A DNA stretch of 64,000 bases from Desulfitobacterium dichloroeliminans LMG P-21439 (GCF_000243135.2 NC_019903.1:1712001-1776000), one strand, 5' to 3'. Numbered from the stretch's first letter, positions 43,901 through 52,835 are shown. Made by a program: numbers and translations. Notes: generated from the letters alone by a model not told the origin.

Positions 43901-45594
43901 CCGGCCGTGCCTTTACCAGAAGCCAGAGTTTCACGGTGCACCCCATCCCGTCTGTTTCACTCAGCGTCCAGCAGCCTTGGTACGCTGGTGAACCTGGAAC
44001 AGTCAGCGTCAGCGGCACGGATTTGGAGAATCTTACTGCAGACTGGACGGTCATTCAGGGAAGCAGCAGCGCGAAGCCTTATACTGCCTATGCCTCCGGG
44101 ACCCTGACCAAAGCAGGGGGCAGCCTGACCTTCCCCTGGAAAGGACAGTATGAACTGATCCTCACCCTGACAGACCCCACCGGCCGAACTTTTGCCGGAA
44201 GTCAGAGCTTCACGGTGTACCCCATTCCAACCATGAGCCTTGGCGTACCATCGCTGACCTACAGCGGCGAGTCTATGGCAGTCACTGCCTCCGGTACTGA
44301 GCTGAGCGGAGCATCCGTTGACTGGCTCCTTTCGGTGGATAACGGCGGAGCAAAGCCCTACACGGAATATGCCACTGGCTCCCTTGGTATCAGCGGCGGC
44401 ACTCTGCGGCTCTATACGGATAAAACCATTACCGTGAAGCTGCAGGCAGTGGTCACCGATACCAATGGGCGCAGATTCACTTTCACCTCCAATGCAGGAA
44501 TGGTCAAGCCTATTGCCAGCTTCCCGTTTACGGTTCCGTCCTCCGCTCATATCGGCTCCGGCTTTTACGTTTCCCTGCCGGGAACATCCGGACTGGAGGG
44601 CAGGACTCTTAATTGGTCGCTGACCAAGGGTGGAAACGCGGCCGGTTACACCGGAAGCCTCTCAAACAGCGGCGGAACCATTGCTATCCAAAGTACCGGA
44701 AGCTATGTCCTGACTGCAAGCACCACCGACAGCACCGGCAGAAACTTCAGCTATTCGCAGAACATCACCATCACCAACAACGCACCGAATAAGCCGACCG
44801 GAAGCGCGTCGGTAACCCGAACCGCAAAGGATGGCAAGCTGCTGGTTAACCTCTCAGCCTATGCCAGCGATCCGGACGGCGATGCTGTGAGCCTGGAATA
44901 CTCCGGCAACACAGCAGACAGCTACTATGCCGTAGGTACCCAAACCGTGTGGGTTCGAGCAAAGGACGCGTGGGGGCTGTATTCGGACTGGACGGGCATC
45001 ACCTTTATAGTAACGAACTCTGCTCCCACGACGCCGGTGATCACCCGTACTCCTGACGGCAACAGCATTGCACCCGGCGTAGCAATCACCATTTCCGCCT
45101 CCAGCACAGACCCCGATGGCGATGCCATCACCTATATATGGGAAGGACGCCCGGCACAGACCAGCACTGCCTATCCCCTCGGTAAGAATGTGGTGCGCGT
45201 GAAGGCTGTGGATTCCACCGGAGCCGAGTCGCCCTGGGCGGCTATCGTGTTCTTTATCGCCGACCCCAATCACGGCGGCGGCATGACACTGACCGGTCCG
45301 GAGTCCGTCATTCTGGAACAGGGTATCGCGGGAGCGACCATTACCAATTACACCTTCACGGTGCCGCCTGTCGATGGACACAGTGGTCAGGACTATGGAC
45401 GTGTCCGCGGCTACAACATATTGACCGGACAATGGGATCAGCTAGACTACGGCACAACCACTAACGGCATTACCTTCAGCCGTTCATTATCACCGGGACT
45501 CTATAGCCAGCTTGAGTTCTACTATTATACCAATCACGATTGCATGTACAACAAAAGCAATATCACTTATTCTGTCACCTTCTATTTTCAGTAA
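40987..45594 (+). CDS. Giant SLH surface protein with eleven Ig-like repeats
   Basis: 1535 residues. An uncleaved or cleaved N-terminal hydrophobic segment (8-28), about three SLH-type segments (FPDIDGHWSEKNIEALIDAGI, HPDDPITRAEIIKML and similar, residues ~40-185) for cell-wall anchoring, a Pro/Thr-rich linker (~190-245), then eleven tandem ~93-residue repeats (LP..HTD.....W.L.KDG.....GGSI.F...G.Y.L....TD.TGR.F.....VYP), two further PKD/fibronectin-like units and a C-terminal domain ending in YFQ. Repeats 7-9 are nearly identical. A cell-surface adhesin or mating-aggregation factor carried by the element is likely; function is inferred from architecture. Confidence 0.88.
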   Translation: MKQKGKRIGILALVLILLVCGGIYTAYRLHPEAFIRQDEIITRGEFAAIMVRDIPLDTANAAKDPPSFPDIDGHWSEKNIEALIDAGIIDPADYPDGFHPDDPITRAEIIKMLVRISGKDEEAKNTQGHSGYEDQDAINDEDKGYLIVGREDGIIGETDDNKIHPNDPVTKGEADDLIDKVTPETPTPPPVTPTPTPPSQTPTPEQPTPTPTNPDDNQPTPTPTPNNPGNDSGGGSGGGSYYYPDAEVRFELPATAHTDTEIKVMPVWKYMSSFSWSLTKTAVDGSQQPVELKDAVSGTLGLEGGSISFNQDGQYTLTGKAKNVIGKETVLSKQITVYPVIDLSFDLPETTHTDKSVTLTFQLEKLFGHDIVWTAAKDGETVQLADILNGELGSEGGTFVFKAKGEYTLTAAITDDTGRVFIHTEKTKVYPVAGIAFELPVASHTDTTLEVSTTLTEADGLTVTWNLTKNGETAVLADELEGSLTNDGGKICFKDKGVYMLTGSITDETGRIFETSKTITIYPVGSIGFYLPEITHTDKAVRVESRFENLGEAAIQWSLTKDGEAVTLTDAVLGELTNEGGFIFFKEKGEYVLKAAFTDPAGRTYSYTAPVKVYPVPSISYKLTETAYTDTIVSVIPETLELGSLKVEWLLENGFGFQDFATYVDGTLDNNGGSIRFKHAGTYELIARITDETGRVFLFENGGKIEVLPVLNISFEFPESTHTDRTVDLRTRGNNNVLPVEWLLIKDGEPVEISDALEGTLNAYGGKIQFKDIGSYTLTASMTDALGRVFSYSASTTVYPIPSISLSVQQTWHAGDAGTVSVSGTDLENLTVGWTIIQGDGGAQPYYIYSSGTLTKTGGSLTFPAKGQYELILTMTDPTGRTFTRSRSITVYPIPSILLSISQTWHAGESGTVSVSGTDLENLTADWSVIQGNSDVKPYSAYASGTLTNEGGSLTFPAKGQYELILTMTDPTGRAFTRSQSFTVHPIPSVSLSVQQPWYAGEPGTVSVSGTDLENLTADWTVIQGSSSAKPYTAYASGTLTKAGGSLTFPWKGQYELILTLTDPTGRTFAGSQSFTVYPIPTMSLGVPSLTYSGESMAVTASGTELSGASVDWLLSVDNGGAKPYTEYATGSLGISGGTLRLYTDKTITVKLQAVVTDTNGRRFTFTSNAGMVKPIASFPFTVPSSAHIGSGFYVSLPGTSGLEGRTLNWSLTKGGNAAGYTGSLSNSGGTIAIQSTGSYVLTASTTDSTGRNFSYSQNITITNNAPNKPTGSASVTRTAKDGKLLVNLSAYASDPDGDAVSLEYSGNTADSYYAVGTQTVWVRAKDAWGLYSDWTGITFIVTNSAPTTPVITRTPDGNSIAPGVAITISASSTDPDGDAITYIWEGRPAQTSTAYPLGKNVVRVKAVDSTGAESPWAAIVFFIADPNHGGGMTLTGPESVILEQGIAGATITNYTFTVPPVDGHSGQDYGRVRGYNILTGQWDQLDYGTTTNGITFSRSLSPGLYSQLEFYYYTNHDCMYNKSNITYSVTFYFQ
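43390..44226 (+). repeat. Three near-identical 279-bp tandem repeats
   Basis: Units begin at 43390, 43669 and 43948, each exactly 279 bp (93 codons), encoding PSxxLSxxQxW.AG..GTVSVSGTDLENLT. They are far closer to one another than to the other repeats of the gene, pointing to recent tandem duplication within the surface protein. Confidence 0.9.
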
Positions 45595-45630
45595 TACTCC
45601 GGCAGTCCTGCCGGGAAAGGAGGAAGTGTT

Positions 45631-46191
45631 ATGAACGGTATTCAGATTAAGAACAACCGCATCCTTTACTACGGCAATACAGCCGGCTATATCGAAAAGG
45701 ACAGGGCTATTGTAGACCCGATGTTTCAGAACGAGGAACTCCGGTCCTATCTCACAGAGAAAAAAGGACTGGAGCTGGAGTGGAGAAACGGCACCTTCGC
45801 GCGGATGGCAGAGGGAAAGATCGATCCGGAAGGCAACCTGCAGGTTCTGAAAAAATGCAGGGTCCATCAGCTCAAGCCCGATGTGGATGTAATGATGAAA
45901 TTCATCGGGTATGACGAACTGCTGGAGCACTTCGGAGAACCTGACCCTGACAACTACCGGGTGGTCTATGACGGCGAGGTGGAAACCAATAATCTGGAGG
46001 AACTCTTCGCCAAATTCAACCTTGACCATCCGCTCGGCTATGAGGGACACAGCCTTTCCATGTCGGACGTGGTGGAGCTGTATGATGATTCCGGCAGCTC
46101 CTTCCACTATGTTGACCGATTCGGATTTAAGGAAATCCCCTTTCAGCCACAGGAGCAGGAGCTGTACCAGGGACCGACGATGAGCCTGTAA
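45631..46191 (+). CDS. YodL-domain conjugative-element protein
   Basis: 186 residues, GGAGG before the ATG. The C-terminal part (DHPLGYEGHSLSMSDVVELYDD..SSFHYVDRFGFKEI) fits the YodL-like domain common in conjugative elements and their antirestriction or primase proteins. Function unknown. Confidence 0.72.
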   Translation: MNGIQIKNNRILYYGNTAGYIEKDRAIVDPMFQNEELRSYLTEKKGLELEWRNGTFARMAEGKIDPEGNLQVLKKCRVHQLKPDVDVMMKFIGYDELLEHFGEPDPDNYRVVYDGEVETNNLEELFAKFNLDHPLGYEGHSLSMSDVVELYDDSGSSFHYVDRFGFKEIPFQPQEQELYQGPTMSL

Positions 46192-46202
46192 CACTATCAG
46201 TC

Positions 46203-46224
46203 GCAGCCGGAAGGCTGTTTTTTT
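46203..46224 (+). terminator. Short terminator hairpin
   Basis: CAGCC (46204-46208), GGAA, GGCTG (46213-46217), then seven T. Confidence 0.75.
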
Positions 46225-46254
46225 AACCCACAAATATTTAAGGAGGAAACATCC

Positions 46255-46674
46255 ATGAGTAAAGCACAAGCTACCGCCAAAACTCCGCAGGAATCTGCGC
46301 AAGCCGCTACGGAGCAGCCTCTACCTATGAAGGTGGATGTGAAGATCGGCTCCATCCGTCCGGAAGGCAATGTCAAGGCTTACGCGTCCATCAACCTGAA
46401 TGACTGCTTCGCCATCCGCAACGTGAAGGTGGTAGACAGCTCCAAGGGGCTGTTTATTGCCATGCCCAGCTACAAGGCGGGAAACGGAGAGTACAAGGAC
46501 ATCTGCTTTCCGGTCACCAAGGAATTCCGGGAACAGCTGAACAATGCGGTCATCGACGCCTACCATCAGGCCTTCACCCAGAGTCAGAACCAAAACCAGC
46601 AAAAGACGGCGGATAAACCGTCTTTGGAACAGGCACCGGAGCAGAGCGCCGGTATGCAGATGGTGGGACTATAA
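46255..46674 (+). CDS. SpoVG-family protein
   Basis: 139 residues, AGGAGG before the ATG. SpoVG core (KVDVKIGSIRPEGNVKAYASINLNDCFAIRNVKVVDSSKGLFIAMPS) with Gln/Lys-rich ends. SpoVG-type proteins bind DNA or RNA and regulate expression; element-borne copies are common in clostridial conjugative elements. Confidence 0.85.
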   Translation: MSKAQATAKTPQESAQAATEQPLPMKVDVKIGSIRPEGNVKAYASINLNDCFAIRNVKVVDSSKGLFIAMPSYKAGNGEYKDICFPVTKEFREQLNNAVIDAYHQAFTQSQNQNQQKTADKPSLEQAPEQSAGMQMVGL

Positions 46675-46730
46675 GCCCCGCCATCTTTGTTACTCAACCA
46701 CTAAAACAAACATATTGGAGGTAAATCATA

Positions 46731-46994
46731 ATGAAAAAATTCCTGTACACAATGAAGAGAAAGTTTTCCTTCACCTTAAAAAAAGTTAAGGCTCAGCTGA
46801 CATTAAAGTACCTGATGACAGAATCATTACTCTACTCCCAGCGTGGGGAAGGCTTTGTGGATACCGCCATTAAAATTTTAATGGCAGTGGTCATCGGTGC
46901 CCTCGTCCTTGCCGGCCTGTACGCCCTGTTTGGTGAAACCGTCCTGCCGACCCTGAAACAGCGTATTATTGACATGTTCAACTTTGGAAACTGA
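46731..46994 (+). CDS. Small membrane protein, pilin-like candidate of the Tad cluster
   Basis: 87 residues, TTGGAGG before the ATG. A basic N-terminus, then RGEGFVDTAIKILMAVVIGALVLAGLYALFG: a G-x-x-x-D/E start of a hydrophobic helix, as in Flp-type prepilins cut before a conserved residue. It lies directly before a prepilin-peptidase-like gene (46996). It is the best candidate for the major pilin of the following Tad system; cleavage is inferred, not shown. Confidence 0.65.
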   Translation: MKKFLYTMKRKFSFTLKKVKAQLTLKYLMTESLLYSQRGEGFVDTAIKILMAVVIGALVLAGLYALFGETVLPTLKQRIIDMFNFGN

Positions 46995-46995
46995 T

Positions 46996-47409
46996 ATGCC
47001 GCTTCTCTTGCAGGGCGGTTTTTTTATTGCCCTTTTGTCTGCTGCTTCCCTATGGGATCTTAAAAAAAGGATCATCCCTGACACCATTTGTGTGTTCATT
47101 GTCCTGACAGGATTGTTCATATTTGAACCTTTGAAACTGTTCGGGGTGCTTGCCGCCTTACCGTTTCTGCTTGCTGCCCTGATCTGGGATGGTATGGGCG
47201 GCGGGGATATCAAGCTTATGGCGGCTGCGGGGCTGGTGCTGGGTCTGCAAAAAAGCATGGCCGCCATAATCATTGGTTTAACAGCCATGCTGGTATTCCA
47301 TGCAATCTATACCCTGATCCAAAGGCTGCGCGGGAGGAATGCTCCAAAGGCATACCCTCTCGCGCCTTTTCTTTCTCTTGGCTGCTTTGCAGCATATTTC
47401 TTAATTTAA
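46996..47409 (+). CDS. Prepilin peptidase (A24/CpaA-TadV-like)
   Basis: 137 residues from ATG 46996, one base after the previous stop. Short A24 aspartic peptidase with the two catalytic aspartates in ASLWDLKKRIIPD and MGGGDIKL, and four or five membrane spans. CpaA/TadV enzymes mature Flp prepilins, which suits the flanking genes. Confidence 0.85.
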   Translation: MPLLLQGGFFIALLSAASLWDLKKRIIPDTICVFIVLTGLFIFEPLKLFGVLAALPFLLAALIWDGMGGGDIKLMAAAGLVLGLQKSMAAIIIGLTAMLVFHAIYTLIQRLRGRNAPKAYPLAPFLSLGCFAAYFLI

Positions 47410-47422
47410 GGAGGAACACTCT

Positions 47423-48268
47423 ATGAGTTTTCTTAAAAACCGCACAGTGCTAGGCGTTATCTGCATTGTGCTGTCTTTGCTTATTTGTTTTGCCCTGACT
47501 CCGCTGTTCAACCAGACTGTATCGCAGAAAACATCCATAGTCCGGGTAGTAAAGGATATAAAGTGCGGCGATCAGATCACCAAGGATATGGTGCAGACCG
47601 TGGAGGTGGGCGGTTACAACCTACCCGAAAATATAATGAAGCAGGCTGATTCGGTCATCGGCAAGTATACCATTGCGGATCTGTCTCCCGGTGACTATAT
47701 TATTTCCACCAAGCTGACTGATGTCCCCGCTGCGGATAACGCCTATTTGTACAGCCTGAACGGTAATAAGGAGGCTATTTCCGTAAGCATCAAAAGCTTC
47801 GCCCAGGGTCTGTCCGGCAAGCTGATTTCCGGCGACATCGTGTCTGTCATCGCTCCCGATTATAAGAAACAGGGATCTACTGTAATCCCTCCGGAGCTGA
47901 CCTATGTCGAGGTCATCGGTGTAACGGCCAGTACAGGTTATGACACTGATTCAGAGCAGTCTTCCGGGGATGAGGATACAGGCAAGAACGAGGATGAAAA
48001 ACAACTTCCTGCCACCGTGACGCTTTTGGCATCTCCGGAGCAGGCAAAGATCCTTGCGGAGCTGGATGCGGACGGCAAGCTTCATCTTTCCCTTGTTTAC
48101 AGAGGCGCCAAGGAGAACGCCGCCAAATTTATTGAGCTGCAGGATAAGGTGATCCAAGCACTGTATCCGGTTCCCGCGGCACAAACAACTAATGGACAAG
48201 CACAATCCCCTCCGCACAATACAGTCACGGAGACTGAAAATACTGTTCCGGAAGCCGGAGGTGAGTAA
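47423..48268 (+). CDS. CpaB/RcpC-like Flp pilus assembly protein (SAF domain)
   Basis: 281 residues, AGGAGG before the ATG. One N-terminal membrane anchor (about 8-28) and a SAF domain (VVKDIKCGDQITKDMVQTVEVGGYNLPENI...GKYTIADLSPGDYI), as in CpaB/RcpC, which acts at the cell surface in Tad pilus assembly. C-terminus is Thr/Pro/Gln-rich. Confidence 0.82.
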   Translation: MSFLKNRTVLGVICIVLSLLICFALTPLFNQTVSQKTSIVRVVKDIKCGDQITKDMVQTVEVGGYNLPENIMKQADSVIGKYTIADLSPGDYIISTKLTDVPAADNAYLYSLNGNKEAISVSIKSFAQGLSGKLISGDIVSVIAPDYKKQGSTVIPPELTYVEVIGVTASTGYDTDSEQSSGDEDTGKNEDEKQLPATVTLLASPEQAKILAELDADGKLHLSLVYRGAKENAAKFIELQDKVIQALYPVPAAQTTNGQAQSPPHNTVTETENTVPEAGGE

Positions 48269-48269
48269 T

Positions 48270-49082
48270 TTGCTCAACTTCATGAAAGGGAGCATCTTCT
48301 CCCGAAAGCAATTAGAATCAATGCAGGAGGAACCGGAACAGGATGTGCAGGTGCTGGCGGTATGGGGCAGCCCAGGCAGCGGAAAAACCACGGTCAGTGT
48401 ACGCCTTGCCAGGTATCTGGCGGACCACAAACACAACGTTGTGCTGCTGTTATGCGATATGACCACCCCAATGCTGCCCTGCATCTGCCCGCCTGCAGAG
48501 CTGGAATGCGAGAGATCCCTCGGAAGCATCCTCGCAGCAACCCATATCAACGATACGCTGATCAAGCAAAACTGTGTTACCCATAAAAAATTGAGCTATC
48601 TCACAATGATCGGCATGCTCAAGGGCGAGAATGTGTTCACCTATCCGCCATATACCCAGAAGCTGGCGGCCGAGCTCATTGATCATCTGCGGGACGTCGC
48701 TCCATACATCATCATTGACTGCGGTAGCTCCATCGCCAACGACATCCTGTCGGCGGTTTCCCTGCTGGAAGCAGACACGGTGCTGAGACTGGTCAACTGC
48801 GATCTCAAGTCCATCAGCTACCTGTCGTCACAATTGCCGCTCCTCAAGGATCAGAAATGGGATGCGGATAAGCAGTATAAGGTGGCCTCCAACATCAAAT
48901 CCAATCAGGCTGGAGAGCATATCGAGCAGGTGCTCGGGTCTGTCTCTTTCAAGCTGCCGCACTCGGATGAGCTTGAAAACCTGGCCCTTGCAGGAAACAC
49001 GCTGGGAGAACTGGCTCTCAAAGACAGCCGGAGCTTTCGTACTGAGATCGCAAAGATTTCAAAGGAGGTGTTTGGCGTATGA
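48270..49082 (+). CDS. TadZ/CpaE-like pilus-localisation ATPase
   Basis: 270 residues from TTG 48270, 5 bases after GGAGGTGAG, a better start than the upstream ATG inside CpaB. MinD/ParA-type P-loop WGSPGSGKTTVSV near residue 33, and IIIDCGS Walker B-like segment. TadZ-like proteins place the Tad machine in the cell. Its stop overlaps the next ATPase gene. Confidence 0.8.
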   Translation: MLNFMKGSIFSRKQLESMQEEPEQDVQVLAVWGSPGSGKTTVSVRLARYLADHKHNVVLLLCDMTTPMLPCICPPAELECERSLGSILAATHINDTLIKQNCVTHKKLSYLTMIGMLKGENVFTYPPYTQKLAAELIDHLRDVAPYIIIDCGSSIANDILSAVSLLEADTVLRLVNCDLKSISYLSSQLPLLKDQKWDADKQYKVASNIKSNQAGEHIEQVLGSVSFKLPHSDELENLALAGNTLGELALKDSRSFRTEIAKISKEVFGV

Positions 49083-50542
49083 GTAAGAAGAACCGCAGGC
49101 GGGACGCCACCAATATACCGACGCATTTGGCGCCGGTACTGGATGTCACCTCAAAGGAAACAGGTGAAAAGTCACATACCATCAGCATGACAGGTAACCA
49201 AAGCCTGTTTTTTTCATCTGATGGAGCCGCCAGGGAATTTGGCCCGGTCTTGCATGAAGTGCAGGAGTACATCTCCAGTAAATACGCGACGCTGATCACC
49301 AGCGGAGGAACAGAAGAAGTGAAGGCGCAGGTCAAACGGTACATCACCAAATATGTACAGGATTACCGCATCGCTGTTGCAGGTATGACACAGACGCAGC
49401 TGGTGGATGCCCTGTATACGGAAATGGCGGAGTTTTCGTTTCTGACTAAATACATTTTCGGCACCGGTATTGAGGAAATAGACGTCAATGCCTGGAATGA
49501 CGTCGAGGTGCAGTACAGCAGCGGCATCACCAAGAAGCTGGATGAACACTTTGACAGTCCTGAGCATGCCATCAACGTGGTGCGCCGTATGCTCCATGTG
49601 TCAGGAATGGTGCTGGATAACGCCAGCCCGGCAATTCTGGGACATTTGAGTAAAAATATCCGCATCGCCGTGCTGAAAACTCCGCTGGTGGATGAGGATG
49701 TAGGCGTAGCAGCTTCCATTCGTATCGTCAATCCGCAGAGCATGCGGAAGGAGGATTTTATCCGCGGTGGGACGGCCACCGATCCGATGCTGGGTTTTCT
49801 GTCGGAATGCCTGCGATACGGCATCTCCATCTGCGTGGCAGGCGCAACCAGCTCCGGGAAAACCACTTTGGCAGGCTGGCTGCTGACCACCATACCGGAT
49901 AACAAGCGTATTTTTACCATTGAAAATGGTTCGCGCGAACTGGCGCTGGTACGGCAAGATGACGGAATGGTCTGTAACAGTGTCATCCACACGCTGACCC
50001 GCATGAGTGAAAACGAGAAACAGAACATTGATCAGGATATCCTGCTGGACATGGCGCTGCGTTTTAATCCGGAAATCATCTGCGTTGGAGAGATGCGCGG
50101 ACCGGAAGCCTATGCCGCCCAGGAGTCCGCCAGAACCGGTCACACGGTGCTGACCACCATCCACTCCAATAGCTGCGAAGCCACATGGCGCCGCATGGTT
50201 ACCTTGTGCAAACGGAAATATGACATGGCGGACAATACTCTCATGGATCTGGTAACAGAGGCATTCCCCATAGTGGTTTTTGCAAAGCAGCTGGAAAACA
50301 AACAACGCAAGCTGATGGAGATTATGGAATGCGAAATTCTGCCGGATGGCAGTAGAAACTACCGGAGCCTGTTCCAATTCAAAATCACTGAAAACCGTGT
50401 AGAGGATGGAAAATTCATCGTGAGCGGCCAGCACAGTGCGGTACAGGAGATTTCCCAGAGTCTGCAGAAGCGCTTTCTTGAAAATGGTATGCCCCAGGAT
50501 ACATTAAAACAAATCCTATCTATGGGAGGTGCCAATCGATGA
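49079..50542 (+). CDS. CpaF/TadA-type secretion ATPase
   Basis: 487 residues, overlapping the TadZ-like gene (ATGA). VirB11/CpaF-family ATPase: Walker A GATSSGKTTLAGWLL near residue 256, an Asp box (FTIENGSREL), Walker B EIICVGEMRGPEAYAA and the His box GHTVLTTIHSNS. It powers assembly of the Tad pilus or a related fibre. Confidence 0.92.
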   Translation: MSKKNRRRDATNIPTHLAPVLDVTSKETGEKSHTISMTGNQSLFFSSDGAAREFGPVLHEVQEYISSKYATLITSGGTEEVKAQVKRYITKYVQDYRIAVAGMTQTQLVDALYTEMAEFSFLTKYIFGTGIEEIDVNAWNDVEVQYSSGITKKLDEHFDSPEHAINVVRRMLHVSGMVLDNASPAILGHLSKNIRIAVLKTPLVDEDVGVAASIRIVNPQSMRKEDFIRGGTATDPMLGFLSECLRYGISICVAGATSSGKTTLAGWLLTTIPDNKRIFTIENGSRELALVRQDDGMVCNSVIHTLTRMSENEKQNIDQDILLDMALRFNPEIICVGEMRGPEAYAAQESARTGHTVLTTIHSNSCEATWRRMVTLCKRKYDMADNTLMDLVTEAFPIVVFAKQLENKQRKLMEIMECEILPDGSRNYRSLFQFKITENRVEDGKFIVSGQHSAVQEISQSLQKRFLENGMPQDTLKQILSMGGANR

Positions 50543-51468
50543 CCGCAATTCTTTTAATTGCATGTGCCGGTCTTATCATCGGCGCCTTTCTGCTGATGGG
50601 ACTCTCACCGCTGGAATTTACCGGCGGGCTGTTTGGGTTCCTGACTCGTAAAAACAAAAGCATCCGTGCAGAAATTAACGAGACTACCCGTCGTAAAAAA
50701 ACATCCATCCTTCGCAGGGAAATTGCAGAAGTACAGGAGATTCTTACAATCACCGGACGTAGCAGCCGCTTTTCTCTCGTCTGCGCGGCGTCTCTTCTGT
50801 TCTTTGCCGCGGGTGGCAGTCTAGCCATTCTGATGGGGAATATGTTTCTTGTTCCTGTGCTGGCTGTAGGTATGATGTTTATCCCTTTCTGGTATATCCG
50901 GCTTACGGCCACTCATTACAAAAAGAGCATCGCCGCGGAACTGGAAACGGCCCTTTCCATCATTACCACAGCTTATCTTAGAAACGAGGATATCCTCACG
51001 GCTGTGGAGGAAAGCGTTCAATATCTCAATCCTCCTGTACGAAGCGTGTTCGCGGAATTTCTGACGAGGGTAAAGCTCATTAATCCGGATATTGACACAG
51101 CGCTTCATGCCATGAAGCCCAAAATTGACAACGACGTGTTTCGTGAATGGTGCGATGCCATTGCCGCCTGTCAGTATGACCGCGGCCTGAAAACCACGCT
51201 GACCCCGATTGTCAGCAAGCTAAGTGACATGCGCATCGTTAATGCGGAGCTGGAATATCTGGTGTTCGAACCCCGCAAGGAATTCATCATCATGGCTCTG
51301 CTGGTCGTTGGGAATGTGCCGGTCATGTATTTTCTCAATAAGGACTGGTATCACACTTTGATGCATACCGCGGTGGGACAGGCCATCCTGGCGGTCTGTG
51401 CGGCGGCGATTTTTATCTCGACGGCGTTTGTCATTAAGCTGACTAAGCCCATTGAGTACAGGAGGTGA
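50539..51468 (+). CDS. TadB-like inner membrane platform protein
   Basis: 309 residues, start overlapping the ATPase stop. GspF/TadB architecture: two N-terminal spans, a cytoplasmic helical domain with LETALSIITTAYLRNEDILTAVEES, and C-terminal spans. Acts with TadC as the membrane platform of the pilus motor. Confidence 0.85.
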   Translation: MTAILLIACAGLIIGAFLLMGLSPLEFTGGLFGFLTRKNKSIRAEINETTRRKKTSILRREIAEVQEILTITGRSSRFSLVCAASLLFFAAGGSLAILMGNMFLVPVLAVGMMFIPFWYIRLTATHYKKSIAAELETALSIITTAYLRNEDILTAVEESVQYLNPPVRSVFAEFLTRVKLINPDIDTALHAMKPKIDNDVFREWCDAIAACQYDRGLKTTLTPIVSKLSDMRIVNAELEYLVFEPRKEFIIMALLVVGNVPVMYFLNKDWYHTLMHTAVGQAILAVCAAAIFISTAFVIKLTKPIEYRR

Positions 51469-51473
51469 CGGAG

Positions 51474-52346
51474 ATGATGACACAATTATTTTTTACAGGA
51501 ATCCTTCTTGCTGTGGGGCTGTATTTCATTTTAGCAGATGTGCTGAAGCTGCCGACCATGAAAACCGCTAAGGCCATGCTGGGTGCGGGGAGAGAGAGTA
51601 AAAAAGCAGCCAAAACGGTGGAAGCCTGGCTTATGTCCGGTGCGGTAAAACTCTCACAATATATCCGCATAGATGAGTATAAGCACAGCAGGATGGCCAA
51701 TATCCTCAAGGCGGCGGGGATATCCATGACCCCGGAGGTGTACTCCGCCTACGCAATTACTAAAGCCGGAGCTATCCTGCTTGGAGTGATTCCATGCCTG
51801 ATTCTGCTCCCGCTGCTCTCGCCGGTGCTGATTATCCTTGCCGTATTATCCTATTTCAAAGAAATCCGGAAAGCGGATGAGCAGCTGAAGGCGAAACGGG
51901 ATCAAATCGAAGGTGAGCTGCCCCGGTTTGTTGCAACAATTGAGCAAACTCTCAAGACCAGCCGTGATGTGCTGGCGATGATGGAAAACTACAAGAAAAA
52001 CGCCGGCCCCGCCTTTGTTCTGGAACTGGACGTGCTGACTGCGGATATGCGCTCCTCCAGCTATGAGGCGTCACTAACCAGGTTTGAAGCAAGGCTCAAC
52101 TCCCCGATGCTTTCCGATGTGGTCAGGGGGCTGATCGGTGTCCTGCGGGGCGATGACAGTGCCGTGTATTTTCAGATGCTGGCGCATGACTTTAAAGCTC
52201 TGGAACTTCAGCGTCTCAAAGGTCAGGCTCAGAAGATTCCTCCGAAAATCAGGGTGTTTTCCTTTGTAATGCTGATGTGCTTCCTGCTTACCTATCTGGC
52301 TATCATCGCCTTGGAGATTCTCAATTCTCTCGGCAATATGTTCTAA
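51474..52346 (+). CDS. TadC-like inner membrane platform protein
   Basis: 291 residues; ATG 51474 follows AGGAGGTG that lies at the end of tadB. Second GspF-type protein (LPRFVATIEQTLKTSRDVLAMMENY) with N- and C-terminal membrane spans. Partner of the preceding TadB-like protein. Confidence 0.85.
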   Translation: MMTQLFFTGILLAVGLYFILADVLKLPTMKTAKAMLGAGRESKKAAKTVEAWLMSGAVKLSQYIRIDEYKHSRMANILKAAGISMTPEVYSAYAITKAGAILLGVIPCLILLPLLSPVLIILAVLSYFKEIRKADEQLKAKRDQIEGELPRFVATIEQTLKTSRDVLAMMENYKKNAGPAFVLELDVLTADMRSSSYEASLTRFEARLNSPMLSDVVRGLIGVLRGDDSAVYFQMLAHDFKALELQRLKGQAQKIPPKIRVFSFVMLMCFLLTYLAIIALEILNSLGNMF

Positions 52347-52359
52347 GGAGGTATGCCAA

Positions 52360-52446
52360 ATGACAAACAATCAAATTTTGGAGGCGCTGCGTGAAAAGCT
52401 GGACGAAGCCTTCCGTCCGCCCGAACAGGAGGTGCGCCTATGCTGA
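52360..52446 (+). CDS. 28-residue protein between tadC and the DUF4320 gene
   Basis: AAGGAGG lies 7 bases before the ATG. The product (MTNNQILEALREKLDEAFRP, then PEQEVRLC) is a short charged helix. Its end overlaps the ATG of the next gene at 52440, so it may mainly serve translational coupling. Confidence 0.5.
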   Translation: MTNNQILEALREKLDEAFRPPEQEVRLC

Positions 52447-52835
52447 AGCATCTCCGGTCCCGGCGTGGCGAGGGGTATATCGATGTGGCAGTGCTGGTGC
52501 TGTGCGTGATGCTGGTCATCGCCTTGGCGGTCAGCGTTCTGCCGGTGTTTGTGAGCAAGAACCAGCTAGATACCTATGCCGCCGAGCTGTGCCGGGAAGC
52601 GGAAATCGCCGGGCGCGTCGGCAGCGAAACAACACTCCGGGCGCAGGTTCTCTCGGAAAAGACAGGGCTTTCCCCTAATATATCATGGTCAAAAACCGGA
52701 AGGCTCCAGCTCAATGAGGAATTTACCGTTACAGTAACCATGCAGATGGATCTCGGCCTGTTCGGCGGCTTCGGGAGCTTTCCCGTTACCCTGAAGGCGC
52801 AGGCGTCAGGCAAAAGTGAGGTGTACTGGAAATGA
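52440..52835 (+). CDS. DUF4320 / TadE-like pseudopilin
   Basis: 131 residues. RRGEGYIDVAVLVLCVMLVIALAVSVLPVFV is a G-E-x-x-D hydrophobic-helix start like that of the 46731 pilin candidate, followed by a beta-rich domain. DUF4320 proteins are typical of conjugative-element Tad-like clusters and are probably minor pilins. Confidence 0.8.
   Translation: MLKHLRSRRGEGYIDVAVLVLCVMLVIALAVSVLPVFVSKNQLDTYAAELCREAEIAGRVGSETTLRAQVLSEKTGLSPNISWSKTGRLQLNEEFTVTVTMQMDLGLFGGFGSFPVTLKAQASGKSEVYWK

Noticed and set aside
43390-44226. Tandem 279-bp repeats as a CRISPR-like array
   Set aside because: Units are coding, contiguous and in frame; no spacer structure.
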